From the NCBI RefSeq assembly GCF_021728395.1, contig NZ_JAKKCM010000004.1, positions 62,001-126,000 of the forward strand: 64,000 nucleotides of DNA, read 5' to 3'. Source of the DNA: Vibrio sp. J1-1. GTDB taxonomy: Bacteria > Pseudomonadota > Gammaproteobacteria > Enterobacterales > Vibrionaceae. Each line of letters starts with the position of its first letter. The stretch's first letter is position 1. The notes under the pieces are model-generated. The model saw only the letters and a program-made list of their open reading frames with translations. It was not told the DNA's origin and made no database searches. Below are positions 27,801 to 38,400 of this stretch, in pieces. Position numbers and translations under genes: made by a program.

Positions 27801-28508
27801 ATGTCTGCGCCACTCTACATGCAAATCAAGCAATTTATCCTCGATAAAATTGAGTCAGGAGAGTGGATGACCGGACAACGCATCGCAACCGAATTCGAGT
27901 TAACCGAACAATTTGATGTCAGTAGGATGACCGTGAACAAAGCAATTCGAGATCTCGTGAACGAAGGCAGACTTCAACGTCGCCCGAGACTTGGCACATT
28001 TGTCTGTGATCCGGTTGAGAAATCAGAGTCACCACTGTTAGACATTCGCAATATTGCTCAGGAAGTCAGTGAGCGCGGCCGTCAATATCGCAGCAAGGTG
28101 CTGAAACAGATCGCGATCAAAGCCGATGCGACAATCGCGACAAAACTTGGGGTGATGCTTGGAACCACCGTATTCTACAGTGAAATTATCCACTATGAAG
28201 ACAGCACGCCAATCCAGTTAGAACTGCGCTGGGTCAATAGCCAATATGCGCCAAGTTACTTGGACCAAGACTTCACTCATATCACGCCAAACCAGTTTTT
28301 GTCCGACAACTGCCCCCTCAGTGCCATCGAGCATACCGTTGAAGCTATTGTTCCTGATAGCCGCATAAAGCTTGATCTAAAAATGCAAGCTAACGAGCCT
28401 TGCCTGCTGCTAAATCGCAGAACGTGGAGCCAAGATAAATTGGTCAGTACCGCCTTGCTCTACCATCCAGGAAACAAATACAAACTGAGTTCAAAAGTGC
28501 TGATTTGA
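27801..28508 (+). CDS. hutC: Histidine-utilisation repressor HutC
   Basis: GntR-family regulator of 235 residues in the HutC subfamily. A winged helix spans about residues 1-65 (APLYMQIKQFILDKIESGEW, FDVSRMTVNKAIRDLVNEG). A UTRA ligand domain follows, with the usual VEAIVPD and LLNRRTWS segments. HutC represses hut genes and is released by urocanate. It heads hutC-hutI-hutG on the same strand, but the 127-base gap before hutI contains its own operator-like site. The ribosome site is AAAGGA, spaced seven bases from the ATG. Confidence 0.93.
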   Translation: MSAPLYMQIKQFILDKIESGEWMTGQRIATEFELTEQFDVSRMTVNKAIRDLVNEGRLQRRPRLGTFVCDPVEKSESPLLDIRNIAQEVSERGRQYRSKVLKQIAIKADATIATKLGVMLGTTVFYSEIIHYEDSTPIQLELRWVNSQYAPSYLDQDFTHITPNQFLSDNCPLSAIEHTVEAIVPDSRIKLDLKMQANEPCLLLNRRTWSQDKLVSTALLYHPGNKYKLSSKVLI

Positions 28509-28593
28509 ACCAGTGGGAATAACAATCCCCCTACTCTTCGATCACACCTTTACAACATCAATCTTGTCATCGATACTTTCTTGTTATACATAT

Positions 28594-28605
28594 TTGTATA
28601 TACAT
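28594..28605. promoter_or_regulatory. HutC-type operator before hutI
   Basis: TTGTATATACAT, close to the HutC core palindrome, 30 bases upstream of the hutI start. It contains the same TGTATATACA decamer as the LexA box at 42912, but lacks the outer CTGT/ACAG bases. Confidence 0.55.
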
Positions 28606-28635
28606 TTAATACTACAAACTAAATAGGATACAGAA

Positions 28636-29886
28636 ATGGACTTGCTGATTGAAAATGCGCGTCTGGTCACTATGACGCAAGGGGAAGCAGGATATCTGCC
28701 TACATCACCTGCGCGTGTCGGGATTCAATCGGGGAAAATCGTCGCCATCAGTACTCGTGCACATGGTGAAGACGACCCTCAAGTCGAGTCGCAGCTAGAT
28801 CCTCAGCACTACCCTCAAAGTCTCGACCTACAAGGCAAATTGATGATGCCGGGCTTGATTGATTGCCATACTCACCTCGTTTATGCCGGCAATCGTGCCA
28901 ATGAATTCGAGATGCGTTTAAACGGTGTGCCGTATCAAGAGATCGCACAACAAGGCGGTGGTATTCTCTCAACAGTAAAAGCAACAAGAGCGGCAACCGA
29001 GGCGCAACTCGTCGAACTCGCACTGCCTCGTTTAGACGGGCTGCTAGCTAGTGGCGTGACTTCAGTGGAAGTGAAATCAGGCTATGGGCTGACGCTCAAT
29101 GACGAGCTCAAAATGCTACGTGCCGCAAAAGCACTAGAGCAAGAACGAAAGGTGAAGGTAACTACAACGTTACTAGCCGCACACGCATTACCTCCGGAGT
29201 TTGCAGGCCGCGCTGATGACTATATTGAACATATTTGTCAGGACATCATCCCTCTGGTCGCAGAAGAAAAGCTCGCCACCAGCGTTGATGTTTTTTGTGA
29301 ATCTATCGGCTTCAACTTAGCGCAGACAGAAAAAGTGTTTGCCACTGCAAAACAATACGGTTTAAAAGTAAAAGGCCACACAGAACAACTCTCTAACCTG
29401 GGTGGTACCGCGCTTACGGCACAATACAACGGTCTCTCTGCCGATCATATTGAATTCCTCGATGAAGAAGGCGTTATCGCGCTTTCCAAATCAAACACAG
29501 TCGCAACCTTACTGCCAGGCGCGTTTTACTTTTTGCGTGAGACGCAACTACCACCAATCGAGTTACTGAGAAAACATCAGGTACCGATGGCGATCGCAAC
29601 CGACGTTAATCCAGGCACATCGCCATTTTCCGACATGACCCTGATGATGAATATGGCGTGCACCCTATTCCGTCTGACACCACAAGAGGCACTACGAGGC
29701 GCAACCCAACATGCGGCAAAAGCATTGGGCTACGAAGGCGATCGAGGAGCGATAAAAGTTGGCTTTGATGCCGATTTCTCTATTTGGGATATCGACCATC
29801 CGGCAGATCTGAGTTATCAAGTCGGTGCAAAACGTCTGGTAGGTCGTATAGTAAATGGTGAGTACATTGCACATGGAGGCCTTTAA
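28636..29886 (+). CDS. hutI: Imidazolonepropionase
   Basis: Amidohydrolase of 416 residues that opens imidazolone-5-propionate to formimino-glutamate, step three of histidine breakdown. The metal-binding [16 protein letters not shown] (about residues 76-91), the later KGHTEQLSN and the [11 protein letters not shown] block (about 318-328) are clear. AGGA precedes the ATG. It is followed after one base by hutG, so the two are co-translated. hutU and hutH, which make its substrate, are not in the window. Confidence 0.97.
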   Translation: MDLLIENARLVTMTQGEAGYLPTSPARVGIQSGKIVAISTRAHGEDDPQVESQLDPQHYPQSLDLQGKLMMPGLIDCHTHLVYAGNRANEFEMRLNGVPYQEIAQQGGGILSTVKATRAATEAQLVELALPRLDGLLASGVTSVEVKSGYGLTLNDELKMLRAAKALEQERKVKVTTTLLAAHALPPEFAGRADDYIEHICQDIIPLVAEEKLATSVDVFCESIGFNLAQTEKVFATAKQYGLKVKGHTEQLSNLGGTALTAQYNGLSADHIEFLDEEGVIALSKSNTVATLLPGAFYFLRETQLPPIELLRKHQVPMAIATDVNPGTSPFSDMTLMMNMACTLFRLTPQEALRGATQHAAKALGYEGDRGAIKVGFDADFSIWDIDHPADLSYQVGAKRLVGRIVNGEYIAHGGL

Positions 29887-29887
29887 T

Positions 29888-30895
29888 ATGTCTCAATCAG
29901 ATCTACATAATCCGCTATTTCACTGGCAAGGCCGTCATGATGCTGAAGACGGAAAGCTTGGCCAACGTATTCACCATGTTGTCCAACATCAGTCAGCCCA
30001 TGAGCTGGAAAAAGTGGCTCAAGGCGTGTCAATATTAGGCTTTGCTACCGATGCAGGCGTAGCGAGAAACAAAGGCCGCGTCGGAGCAAAGAAATCGCCT
30101 GATTTAATCCGTCGAGCGCTAGCGAATCTCGCTTGGCATAAAGATGCGCCCATTTATGATCTCGGCACGGTGGTTTGTGAAGACGACTTATTGGAAGAAA
30201 GTCAGGCTCGTTGTGCCAGTGCAATTTCGCAAGCACTACCCCACACCCCAGTTATTGTACTGGGTGGCGGACACGAAATAGCATGGGCTTCGTTCTCGGG
30301 AATTGCGGAGTACTTTAAGTCACATCATCCGGATAAAAAGCCGAAAATTGGCATTATCAATTTCGATGCGCACTTCGATCTGCGTGCTTTTGAAAGTCCG
30401 ATGGCCGATGTCAAGCCAAGCTCTGGCACACCATTCAACCAAATTCATCACTTTTGCCAACGCAATGACTGGGCATTCCACTATGCCTGCTTAGGTGTCA
30501 GTCGCAGCAGCAATACTCAGGCTTTATTCCAGAAAGCCGACGAATTGAATGTGTGGTACGTCGAAGATCATCAGCTTAGTTACCTGAACCACAGCTACCA
30601 TCTGACACAACTGCAACACTTTATCGACGATTGTGACTACCTATATCTCACGATTGATCTAGACGTGTTTCCAGCAGCAACGGCTCCGGGAGTCAGCGCG
30701 CCAGCCGCACGTGGCGTAAGTTATGACACGATTGCGCCGTTCATAGAGCGGATTCTTCATTATAAGAACAAGTTGATGTTGGCTGATATTGCCGAATACA
30801 ACCCAAATTATGATGTCGATAGTCAAACTGCACGCTTAGCAGCCCGTTTGTGTTGGGACATTGCCAACGCAATGGCAGATAAGTCACACCAGTGA
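29888..30895 (+). CDS. hutG: Formimidoylglutamase
   Basis: Ureohydrolase (arginase family) of 335 residues. It converts formimino-glutamate to glutamate and formamide, the last step of the four-step hut route. Mn ligands are visible in [11 protein letters not shown] (about residues 119-129), [10 protein letters not shown] (about 157-166) and [19 protein letters not shown] (about 256-274). The frame is open to an earlier ATG, but the ATG at 29888, with GGAGG upstream and one base after the hutI stop, gives the right N-terminus. A strong terminator follows, so the operon ends here. Confidence 0.96.
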   Translation: MSQSDLHNPLFHWQGRHDAEDGKLGQRIHHVVQHQSAHELEKVAQGVSILGFATDAGVARNKGRVGAKKSPDLIRRALANLAWHKDAPIYDLGTVVCEDDLLEESQARCASAISQALPHTPVIVLGGGHEIAWASFSGIAEYFKSHHPDKKPKIGIINFDAHFDLRAFESPMADVKPSSGTPFNQIHHFCQRNDWAFHYACLGVSRSSNTQALFQKADELNVWYVEDHQLSYLNHSYHLTQLQHFIDDCDYLYLTIDLDVFPAATAPGVSAPAARGVSYDTIAPFIERILHYKNKLMLADIAEYNPNYDVDSQTARLAARLCWDIANAMADKSHQ

Positions 30896-30928
30896 TGATT
30901 TAAACTTCTATCATTAATGCCGTATTTG

Positions 30929-30959
30929 AAAGGCTCTATCTCAAGTGTAGGGCCTTTTT
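30929..30959 (+). terminator. hutIG terminator
   Basis: Ten-base stem AAAGGCTCTA / TAGGGCCTTT with one G-T pair and a nine-base loop, followed by T residues. Confidence 0.85.
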
Positions 30960-31187
30960 GTGTCTATACTTCTATCATACAAGTTAATACCGAAATAACG
31001 TCGTGTCATGAATGCTGAGATATACGGCTAAAGTAGGTATAGAAAGTCATTCAAGTGTGCGTTTTTAAACATTTATCTTGTGATGTGCATATCATGGTGA
31101 AGATACGTTGAAATCTCACTGGATGGACCATTGCCCGTCAGTGTTTCGCATATAATCCCTCACAGTTTTGGTTACTACGTAAAAATT

Positions 31188-31913
31188 ATGTTTCTAACAC
31201 CTTATTTTTCTAACAATGAGCACCAGTTTCAGTTCACTCGCGAGCAGGCAAGTCACTTTGCGAAGCGCGTAGCTGGAGATTACAACCCAATCCATGATGA
31301 AGACAACAAACGCTTCTGTGTTCCTGGCGATCTACTGTTTGCGGTACTTTTGAGCAAAGAAGGCATCAGTCAAAAAATGCGTTTCAGCTTTTCTGGCATG
31401 GTAAATGACGGCGTTGCGCTTCATATCGAGAATAAGTGTGAGAAAGAAAGTGCTGTCGTTGATGAAGCAGGCAAAGAGTACCTGCATATGTCTCGTGAAG
31501 GTGAAACCAATCACGATCCAGCATTTATTGAACATGTAGTGACAAATTACGTTCAGTTTTCTGGCATGAACTTCCCACATATCATGGTTCCTCTGATGGA
31601 AGAGCAACAAATGATGATCAATTGCCAACGCCCATTAGTGATTTACGAAAGTATGGAAGTTGAGTTCTCTCGTCTGGATCTAACACATCCGGAAGTAGAA
31701 TTTACCGGCGCAACTTTCGACGTAGAAGGCAAGCGTGGCGTAGTGACGTTGAACTTCGCTTTCAAAGAAGATGGTGAAGTTGTTGGTAACGGCATTAAGC
31801 GTATGGTTGCGAGTGGTTTGAAACCTTACGACCAAGAAGCTGTTGATGATTTGGTCACGCGCTTTCATGAGCGTAAGGATGCATTCTTAGCAAAGTTCAT
31901 TGAGGCAGCGTAA
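31188..31913 (+). CDS. DUF3581 family protein
   Basis: Protein of 241 residues recognisable as the DUF3581 family of marine gamma-proteobacteria: FTREQASHFAKRVAGDYNPIHDEDNKRFCVPGDLLFAVLL near the start. The 'AGDYNPIHDE...PGDL' pattern recalls hot-dog-fold MaoC-like hydratases (x-D-x-N-P-x-H), so an acyl-thioester or lipid-related role is possible but unproven. The frame is open to an ATG at 31131. The ATG at 31188 gives the conserved MFLTPYFS start and is preferred, although no strong ribosome site precedes it. It is monocistronic. Confidence 0.82.
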   Translation: MFLTPYFSNNEHQFQFTREQASHFAKRVAGDYNPIHDEDNKRFCVPGDLLFAVLLSKEGISQKMRFSFSGMVNDGVALHIENKCEKESAVVDEAGKEYLHMSREGETNHDPAFIEHVVTNYVQFSGMNFPHIMVPLMEEQQMMINCQRPLVIYESMEVEFSRLDLTHPEVEFTGATFDVEGKRGVVTLNFAFKEDGEVVGNGIKRMVASGLKPYDQEAVDDLVTRFHERKDAFLAKFIEAA

Positions 31914-31980
31914 TTACTGCCTCACACTCCTAAGAAACAAAATTCTAGCGGTAACGACTTAATGCGTTACCGCTATTTTT

Positions 31981-32967
31981 TTAGCCCTTCTTATTCGCAT
32001 TTCTTGCTGACTGAATCATTGCCTCAATATAGGCAGGTCCGGTTGGACGAATTCCCGCAGGATTTAACTCTTTTATCGAATAATAGCCCGCTGTAATGTG
32101 ATCGATACTGACCGTATCCACCACCCCCGGAAAATTGAGTATGCGTTCCATGTAGCTGGAAAGGTTCGGATAATCTGTAATTTGCTTGCGATTGGTTTTG
32201 AATAAGCCGTGGTATACCGCATCAAAACGAATCAAAGTAACAAAGGTACGGATGTCCGTTTCTGTTAGTCGGTTACCAACCAGATAATCTTGTCCTTCCA
32301 AGCGCATTTCCAACTCGTCCAACATATCAAACACTTTGCTTACCGCTTCTTCATATGCAGATTGGGACTGAGTAAAGCCAGCCTTATAAACCCCATTGTT
32401 GAGGTCGTTGTAGATACGTGGGTTAAGTTCTTCAATCTCCGCAGAAAACGCCTCTGGATACAGTCTGATATCCGATGGAACAATCTCTTCAAAAGCCGTA
32501 TCCAGCATTCGCAGAATATCCGCACTTTCGTTGTTCACCAGTACATTTTGTTTCATGTCCCACAATACCGGTACCGTTGCACGCCCAGTGTAAGTTGGGT
32601 TCGCACGCGTATATATTTCATGCATGTACTGTGATGAAAACAGCGGATCGGAGTCAGCACCATCGTAGCCACCAAACGCCCATCCTTGTGATGTCATTTG
32701 AGGATTAACCACCGTGACAGGAATAATACCTTCCAATCCTTTCAGTTTACGTGCGATCAATGTGCGCGACGCCCAAGGGCAAATTAGCGCGACATATAAA
32801 CGGTAGCGTCCTGCCTCTGCTTTGAAGCCCCCACTTCCTGTAGGACCTGGGCTACCATCCGGAGTAATCCAGTTACGAAACTCGGAGACCTGACGTACAA
32901 AACGTCCCTTATCATCCGCTTTTTGTAACGCTTTCCAGTTTTCTGTCCATTTGCCATTCACTAACAT
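31981..32967 (-). CDS. yqjG: Glutathionyl-hydroquinone reductase (YqjG/ECM4, Xi-class GST)
   Basis: Protein of 328 residues, full length for Xi-class GSTs. The catalytic cysteine lies in ALICPWASRTLIARKL (about residues 60-75, Cys63). The family strings SPGPTGSGGFKAEAGRYRLY and NNESADILRML are present. The enzyme reduces glutathionyl-hydroquinones and detoxifies quinones. AAGGGG precedes the ATG. It starts 18 bases after the YgiD-type gene, forming a two-gene operon with it, divergent from a LysR regulator. The pairing suggests a shared role in aromatic or quinone stress. Confidence 0.92.
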   Translation of the reverse strand: MLVNGKWTENWKALQKADDKGRFVRQVSEFRNWITPDGSPGPTGSGGFKAEAGRYRLYVALICPWASRTLIARKLKGLEGIIPVTVVNPQMTSQGWAFGGYDGADSDPLFSSQYMHEIYTRANPTYTGRATVPVLWDMKQNVLVNNESADILRMLDTAFEEIVPSDIRLYPEAFSAEIEELNPRIYNDLNNGVYKAGFTQSQSAYEEAVSKVFDMLDELEMRLEGQDYLVGNRLTETDIRTFVTLIRFDAVYHGLFKTNRKQITDYPNLSSYMERILNFPGVVDTVSIDHITAGYYSIKELNPAGIRPTGPAYIEAMIQSARNANKKG

Positions 32968-32985
32968 ACTTTAATCCCCTTAATT

Positions 32986-33810
32986 TTAAGCGCCGTTGAA
33001 AACGAATGAGCGCATTGAAATTGAACCTAGCTCGACACCTTGTGAGGTATAAATGAGTTCATCTTTCAAACTTGATGCTCCAGCGATCGTCAATGCTGGC
33101 GCGTAATGTTCGAGTGTCGGGTTTGCCATTCGCATTAGGCTGCCCATAGAAGCGACATCGGCTAGCGACTTAAAGTCGCGTTCATTCAACCGCTCAGCAA
33201 AACGCTGATCAAATTCAATCGCCCAATCGTGAGGCTTTCCATCAAACCGCAAGGCTCTTAAGTTATGAACAATATTGCCTGAGCCAAGAATCAACACGCC
33301 TCGGTCGCGCAGTTCAGATAGCTTTTTACCGATGCTCAAGTGCCAGTTCATGTCTTTGGTGATATCAATGGATAATTGAAACACGGGTACATCGGCAGTC
33401 GGGAACAGAGAGTTCAGCAGTGACCATGCGCCATGATCTAACCCCCAAGTGTCATCAGTATGTACATGATGATCTGACAATAAAGCAGCGACTTCTTTAG
33501 CAAGCTCTGGATGCCCTTTCGCCGGATATTGCTTCTCATACAAAGCATCAGGGAAACCGTAAAAGTCATGAATGGTACGAGGTAATGCAGAAACATCGAC
33601 CAACGTACTACCTTGGGTCATCCAGTGAGCAGAAACCACCAGTATCGCCTGAGGTCTTGGCAATGTGCGTCCAAGTTCCACCCAACTGCGTGTGAATTCA
33701 TTATCCTCAATGACATTCATTGGGGAACCGTGACCAAGAAATACCACCGGCATTCTTGGTGAAGCTTTAAAGCTGTTTTTCAGCTTTTGAAGTGAGGATA
33801 TAACGCTCAT
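32986..33810 (-). CDS. ygiD: YgiD-type class III extradiol dioxygenase
   Basis: Protein of 274 residues of the DODA-type (4,5-DOPA extradiol dioxygenase) family. Metal ligands are expected from the motifs PVVFLGHGSPMN (about residues 21-32), VVSAHWMTQG (about 58-67) and GSGNIVHNLR (about 196-205). It opens catechol-type rings, on a physiological substrate that is not known. AAGGG precedes the ATG. It is the first gene of an operon with yqjG, and divergent from a LysR-type regulator that probably controls both. Confidence 0.9.
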   Translation of the reverse strand: MSVISSLQKLKNSFKASPRMPVVFLGHGSPMNVIEDNEFTRSWVELGRTLPRPQAILVVSAHWMTQGSTLVDVSALPRTIHDFYGFPDALYEKQYPAKGHPELAKEVAALLSDHHVHTDDTWGLDHGAWSLLNSLFPTADVPVFQLSIDITKDMNWHLSIGKKLSELRDRGVLILGSGNIVHNLRALRFDGKPHDWAIEFDQRFAERLNERDFKSLADVASMGSLMRMANPTLEHYAPALTIAGASSLKDELIYTSQGVELGSISMRSFVFNGA

Positions 33811-33956
33811 CGCTTTTCCCTTAATTTGTCAGAACCACAGCATTGTGGTTCGTTTTAACTTGGTATGGATAAATTATGTACTTCGCAAACTTTCAATACA
33901 ATGACGATTATGTAGAATGATATTCAACAAAACGTTCCTAATATTGGGATAGCAAT

Positions 33957-34859
33957 ATGGACTTGGTTGATGGTTTAAAAGCATTTGTGGCCACCGCACA
34001 GACAGGGTCTTTGACAGAAGCAGCACAAAGGCTCGGCGTCTCTAACCGGATCACCTCTAAATATGTCGCTCAGTTAGAGGAAAGGATTGGCGCACAGTTA
34101 TTACAGAGAACGACTCGGAAGGTGGGCCTCACTCCAACAGGTCAGGTGTTGCTGGCCAGAGCCCCTACGCTATTAGACGAGTTGGATGATCTTCTTGGTG
34201 CCATATCAGAAGAGTCAAAAGGATTGACGGGGGTGCTGCGTGTATCCGCACCATTGACGTTTGGAGAGATCTACATCACCGGGCTATTGAGTCGCTTTTC
34301 AGCCCTTCATCCTCAGCTATCAATTGATCTGCGTTTGAGTGATTCCTACGTAGACTTAGCCACAGAAGGCATTGATTTAGCATTTCGTATCGGCCTGCCA
34401 GACACCGCGACACTGAAAGTAAGAAAGCTTGGAGAAATCACCAGTTGTGTCGTCGCCTCGCCTGAGTACCTGAAGCAACGAGGGACACCAAATACACCTA
34501 AAGAACTCAAGGATCATTTCTGTATCATCGACACCAACCGAAGAGGTCACAACAAGTGGCTATTCTATCAGGGAGAAGAAGAAACCTCTGTGGCTCCAGA
34601 AAGGAATCTGATGGTGAACAGTGCTCGAATTGCAAAAGATTGGGCGATAGATGGGCGTGGGATAGCGATTTGCCCGGATTTCGTTTTACAACACGATATT
34701 GAAAGTGGAAGGTTGGTAAAACTCCTCGACGAATACAGCATGAATAAGCACCCGATTAACGCGGTCTATTTAGAAGGCAACGTGATACCGCGAAAAGTCC
34801 GAGCACTTATCGATTTCGTGGTAGAAGACTTCGCCAAAAGACCACCAGGTGCTATTTAG
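33957..34859 (+). CDS. LysR-family regulator, divergent from ygiD-yqjG
   Basis: LysR-type protein of 300 residues. The N-terminal winged helix (AFVATAQTGSLTEAAQRLGVSNRITSKYVAQLEERIG, in parts, about residues 9-45) is followed by the effector domain with ATEGIDLAFRIG, close to CrgA/AaeR-type regulators of aromatic and quinone response. It is divergent from ygiD-yqjG across 146 bases, the usual geometry for a LysR activator and its target. The effector is likely an aromatic or quinone, by inference from the target genes. Confidence 0.9.
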   Translation: MDLVDGLKAFVATAQTGSLTEAAQRLGVSNRITSKYVAQLEERIGAQLLQRTTRKVGLTPTGQVLLARAPTLLDELDDLLGAISEESKGLTGVLRVSAPLTFGEIYITGLLSRFSALHPQLSIDLRLSDSYVDLATEGIDLAFRIGLPDTATLKVRKLGEITSCVVASPEYLKQRGTPNTPKELKDHFCIIDTNRRGHNKWLFYQGEEETSVAPERNLMVNSARIAKDWAIDGRGIAICPDFVLQHDIESGRLVKLLDEYSMNKHPINAVYLEGNVIPRKVRALIDFVVEDFAKRPPGAI

Positions 34860-34903
34860 GCCAAAGGTAAATCACCTTTCGAACATAACGAAACGATCTG
34901 CGC

Positions 34904-35365
34904 TTATATCCAGCGGCGCACTCGGTTTTTGTATTTCAGGTAGTCTTCACCAAATAACCTTTCTAACGCGCGCTCTTCTGGTTTTATTTGGTAGCGGTTC
35001 ATGTAAGAGATAAACAGAGCACCACAAAGAATCACACTAAGATGCTGCCACCACAACCCTAGCGCGATAATAAGCAGCAACAGAGCGACATACATCGGAT
35101 TACGGGTATAAGCAAAAATGCCGGTATTTACTACAGTTGACGCATTCTCTGGTTTTACCGGATTAACTGTCGTCTTTGCTTTACGAAATTCATACACTCC
35201 AGCAATGCCTATAAAGCCCGATAACAGTGTTAGAGCAGCAACAACAAATTCGACAAAAGGGACGGTAATCATAAAATTCGGTGTGAGTCCTTTCAGCCAG
35301 TACATAAGCAAAAACACCAGCAAGAATACCGCGACAGGTGGGACTTTAAGTTCAAGTTTTCTCAA
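34904..35365 (-). CDS. Isoprenylcysteine methyltransferase-like membrane protein
   Basis: Protein of 153 residues with four likely membrane helices. The C-terminal half has the ICMT/PEMT-family signature: TGIFAYTRNPMYVALLLLIIALGL (in parts, about residues 81-104) and EERALERLFGEDYLKYKNRVRRWI. Such proteins methylate lipids or thiols at the membrane; many bacterial ones are uncharacterised. The start codon is TTG, chosen because AAGGA lies eight bases before it and the next candidates fall inside the first helix. It stands alone, convergent with the LysR gene. Confidence 0.85.
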   Translation of the reverse strand: MRKLELKVPPVAVFLLVFLLMYWLKGLTPNFMITVPFVEFVVAALTLLSGFIGIAGVYEFRKAKTTVNPVKPENASTVVNTGIFAYTRNPMYVALLLLIIALGLWWQHLSVILCGALFISYMNRYQIKPEERALERLFGEDYLKYKNRVRRWI

Positions 35366-35401
35366 GGTTCAAATCCTTTGAAGTCTTAAGTTGATTATTC
35401 G

Positions 35402-35431
35402 ATAAAAAGCCCAGCAGAACTGGGCTTAATC
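35402..35431 (-). terminator. ydiJ terminator
   Basis: Perfect eight-base stem AAGCCCAG / CTGGGCTT with a five-base loop; on the minus strand the T5 tail follows. Confidence 0.9.
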
Positions 35432-35444
35432 TTCATAGAAGTGA

Positions 35445-38400
35445 TTAAATAAGTGTCAGTAACGCCTGAACAGGATGCTTCGGCTTGGTTCCTTCAAAAC
35501 GTTTTACTTGGCTTCGACAAGAGTAACCCGTAATGAGGCATCGCTCATTGTCCAACTTATCTAAGTTTGGTTTCCAGCTTAGGTTGTAAATATCTTTCGA
35601 CATCTCTAGCTTATCAACTTCGTGACCAAAGGTACCAGCCATACCACAGCAGCCAACCGGTACGGTATTAAGAACTGCCCCAAAGTGAGCGAATATAGCA
35701 CCCCACTCTTTTTCTGCATTTGGCATTTTGGTCTTCTCTGTACAATGCGCGAACAGATACCAAGGTTCTTGTTGCGCAGCCTCTACCGCAGCAAAATTCT
35801 CCAACCTTGGATAGAGCCACTCATGAGCGGTCAATACATCAAACTCACCGCGCTTGTTACCCAGAACTTCGTTGTATTCGTCTCGGTAGCAAAGCACTAA
35901 CGCAGGGTCAACACCCACCATTGGAATGCCCAAATCGGCAACCAAAGATAAAAACTTCGCGGTGTCCATTGCCGTTTCAGAGAACTGGCGTAAAAAGCCT
36001 TTGATATGCTGAGCTTTGCCATTTGGTTTGAATGGCAGTAGAACTGGATTCATGCCCAGTTTTCTAGCCAGCTTAACAAAATCTTCTACAACTTCGGCAT
36101 CGTAATAGCTCGTAAACGGGTCTTGAACAATCAGAACATATTTACTCTTCTCTTCCGAAGATAGTCCAGACAACGCATTAAGGTCATAAGCGGATGTTAG
36201 AGATTCAATGCGTTTTTGCAAAGTAGGCACCGACAGCAAAGGCGCATCCACATAACCCACCGTCGATGCGGTTAAGCTTTTTACCCAAGATTGCTTGATT
36301 ACACTGTTTACAACGCTTGGTGCTTTCGCCATTAGTGGTAGCATGGTTTCAATATTCGCCACCAAGTAATCTTTTGCAGGGCGTTGGTAGCGAGAGTGAT
36401 AGATATTTAAGAAGCGAGAACGGAAGCTCGGCACATCCACTTTAATCGGACACTGGCTCGCACACGCTTTGCAAGCCAAACAGCCATTCATCGCCTCGTA
36501 GACCTCATGAGAGAAATCATATTCATGACGACGGTTAATTGAATGGCGAACACGATCGATCATGGTCTTGATCGACGATTTGCTTTCCAGCGCTTGTTTT
36601 TCAAGGTCGAGAATATCGATACCTTGCTCTGTCAACTGGCGCAACCACTCGCGCACTAAGCCCGCCCGACCTTTAGGAGAATGACGACGGTCAGCAGTGA
36701 CTTTCATCGATGGACACATTGGTGAGCTGGTGTCGTAGTTGAAGCACAAACCATTACCGTTACATTCCATCGCTTGCTTGAAGCTGTCACGCACTTGTAC
36801 ATCAATCTGACGATCAAAATAACCACGTTTAGTGTCAGTCACTTTCACCAACTCTGCATCACTGTCTAACGGCGTACAGATTTTGCCCGGGTTCATCTTG
36901 TTGTGTGGATCAAATGCCGCTTTAACACGACGTAGCTCAGTAAACAGCTCTTCACCAAAGAATTCTGGTCCGTATTCTGAGCGGAAACCTTTTCCGTGTT
37001 CACCCCACATCAAGCCACCGTATTTCGCGACTAGCTTAACGACTTCATCTGAGAGTTCATGCATTAGCGCTTCTTGCTGAGGATCGCAGAGATCCAACGC
37101 AGGACGAACGTGCAGTACGCCCGCATCAACGTGGCCAAACATACCGTAATTAAGAGACTTGCCGTCAAGCAGTTCACGGAATTCAGCAATGAAATCGGCT
37201 AAGTTTTCTGGTGGGACACACGTATCTTCTGCAAACGGTACAGGCTTAGCCCGTCCTTTTGCCGCACCAAGCAGACCTACCGCTTTTTTACGCATGTTGT
37301 AAATACGGCCGATACTCGCCACATCATCACATACTTGATAGCCAATAACGCCTGCTTCTTCTGTTGCGAGCATGGTATCAAGTTTGGCCGTTAACGCCGC
37401 GACTTGAGAAGCAATCTCCTCAGCATCCTCGCCTGCGTATTCCACCATGTTGATACCAAGCATCTCTTTGTCTGGTACATCCGTGATGAGATCGCTGACC
37501 GTATGCCAAACAATGTCTTGTTTCGCGAGGTTAAGAACCTTTGAGTCAACCGTTTCTACCGACATCGCATTCGCTTGCACCATCAGTGGCGCGTTACGCA
37601 ATGCCGAGTCAAAACTGTTGTATTTAACGTTCACCAGGGTGCGAACTTTAGGAATACGAGTCAGGTTTAACTTCGCTTCGGTAATAAAAGCAAGTGAACC
37701 CTCTGCACCACACAAAACGCGAGTGATATCAAAACTATCATCCTCTTCGTTAAGTGCATTTTTCAGATCGTATCCGGTTAAGAAACGGTTTAAAGGTGGG
37801 AACTTATCATTAATTTGCTGACGTTTTTCACGACAGACGGATTCGGTGACACTCAGTGCGGTTGCCGCAAACTCGCCTTCTTTTGGATAACCATGGGACA
37901 AGTCTGACTCTAAAATCGAGCCATCAGCAAATACGGCTTGGAGTGAAAGGACATGATCGGACGTTTTTCCGTATTTCAGTGATCCCTGACCAGAGGCGTC
38001 AGTGTTGACCATACCGCCGATAGTAGCGCGATTACTGGTGGATAAATCAGGTGAGAAAAAGTAACCATAAGGGCGAACGGCGTCATTTAACTGGTCCTTA
38101 ATGACACCAGTTTGAACACGTACCCAGCCTTCTTCCTCATTTATCTCAAGTACTTTGTTCATGTGGCGAGATAAATCAACCACAATACCTTTCGTTAGGG
38201 ACTGCCCATTAGTACCAGTACCACCACCGCGAGGTGAGAACGTGATTCGCTCGTACTTTTCTTTATTGCTCAGTTGACCAATAAGCGCAACATCTTGCGT
38301 TGTTTTAGGATGAACAACAGCCTGAGGTAACTGTTGGTACACACTGTTATCAGTGGCAACCGCGAGTCGGCTTGAATATTGGCTTTCTATATCACCGGTG

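Noticed and set aside
28594..28605. Site before hutI as a LexA box
   Set aside because: It shares TGTATATACA with the LexA box but lacks the CTGT and ACAG ends with eight-base spacing; HutC fits better.
31332..31628. 98-codon antisense frame in the DUF3581 gene
   Set aside because: Shadow of the sense gene, which has the recognisable family sequence.
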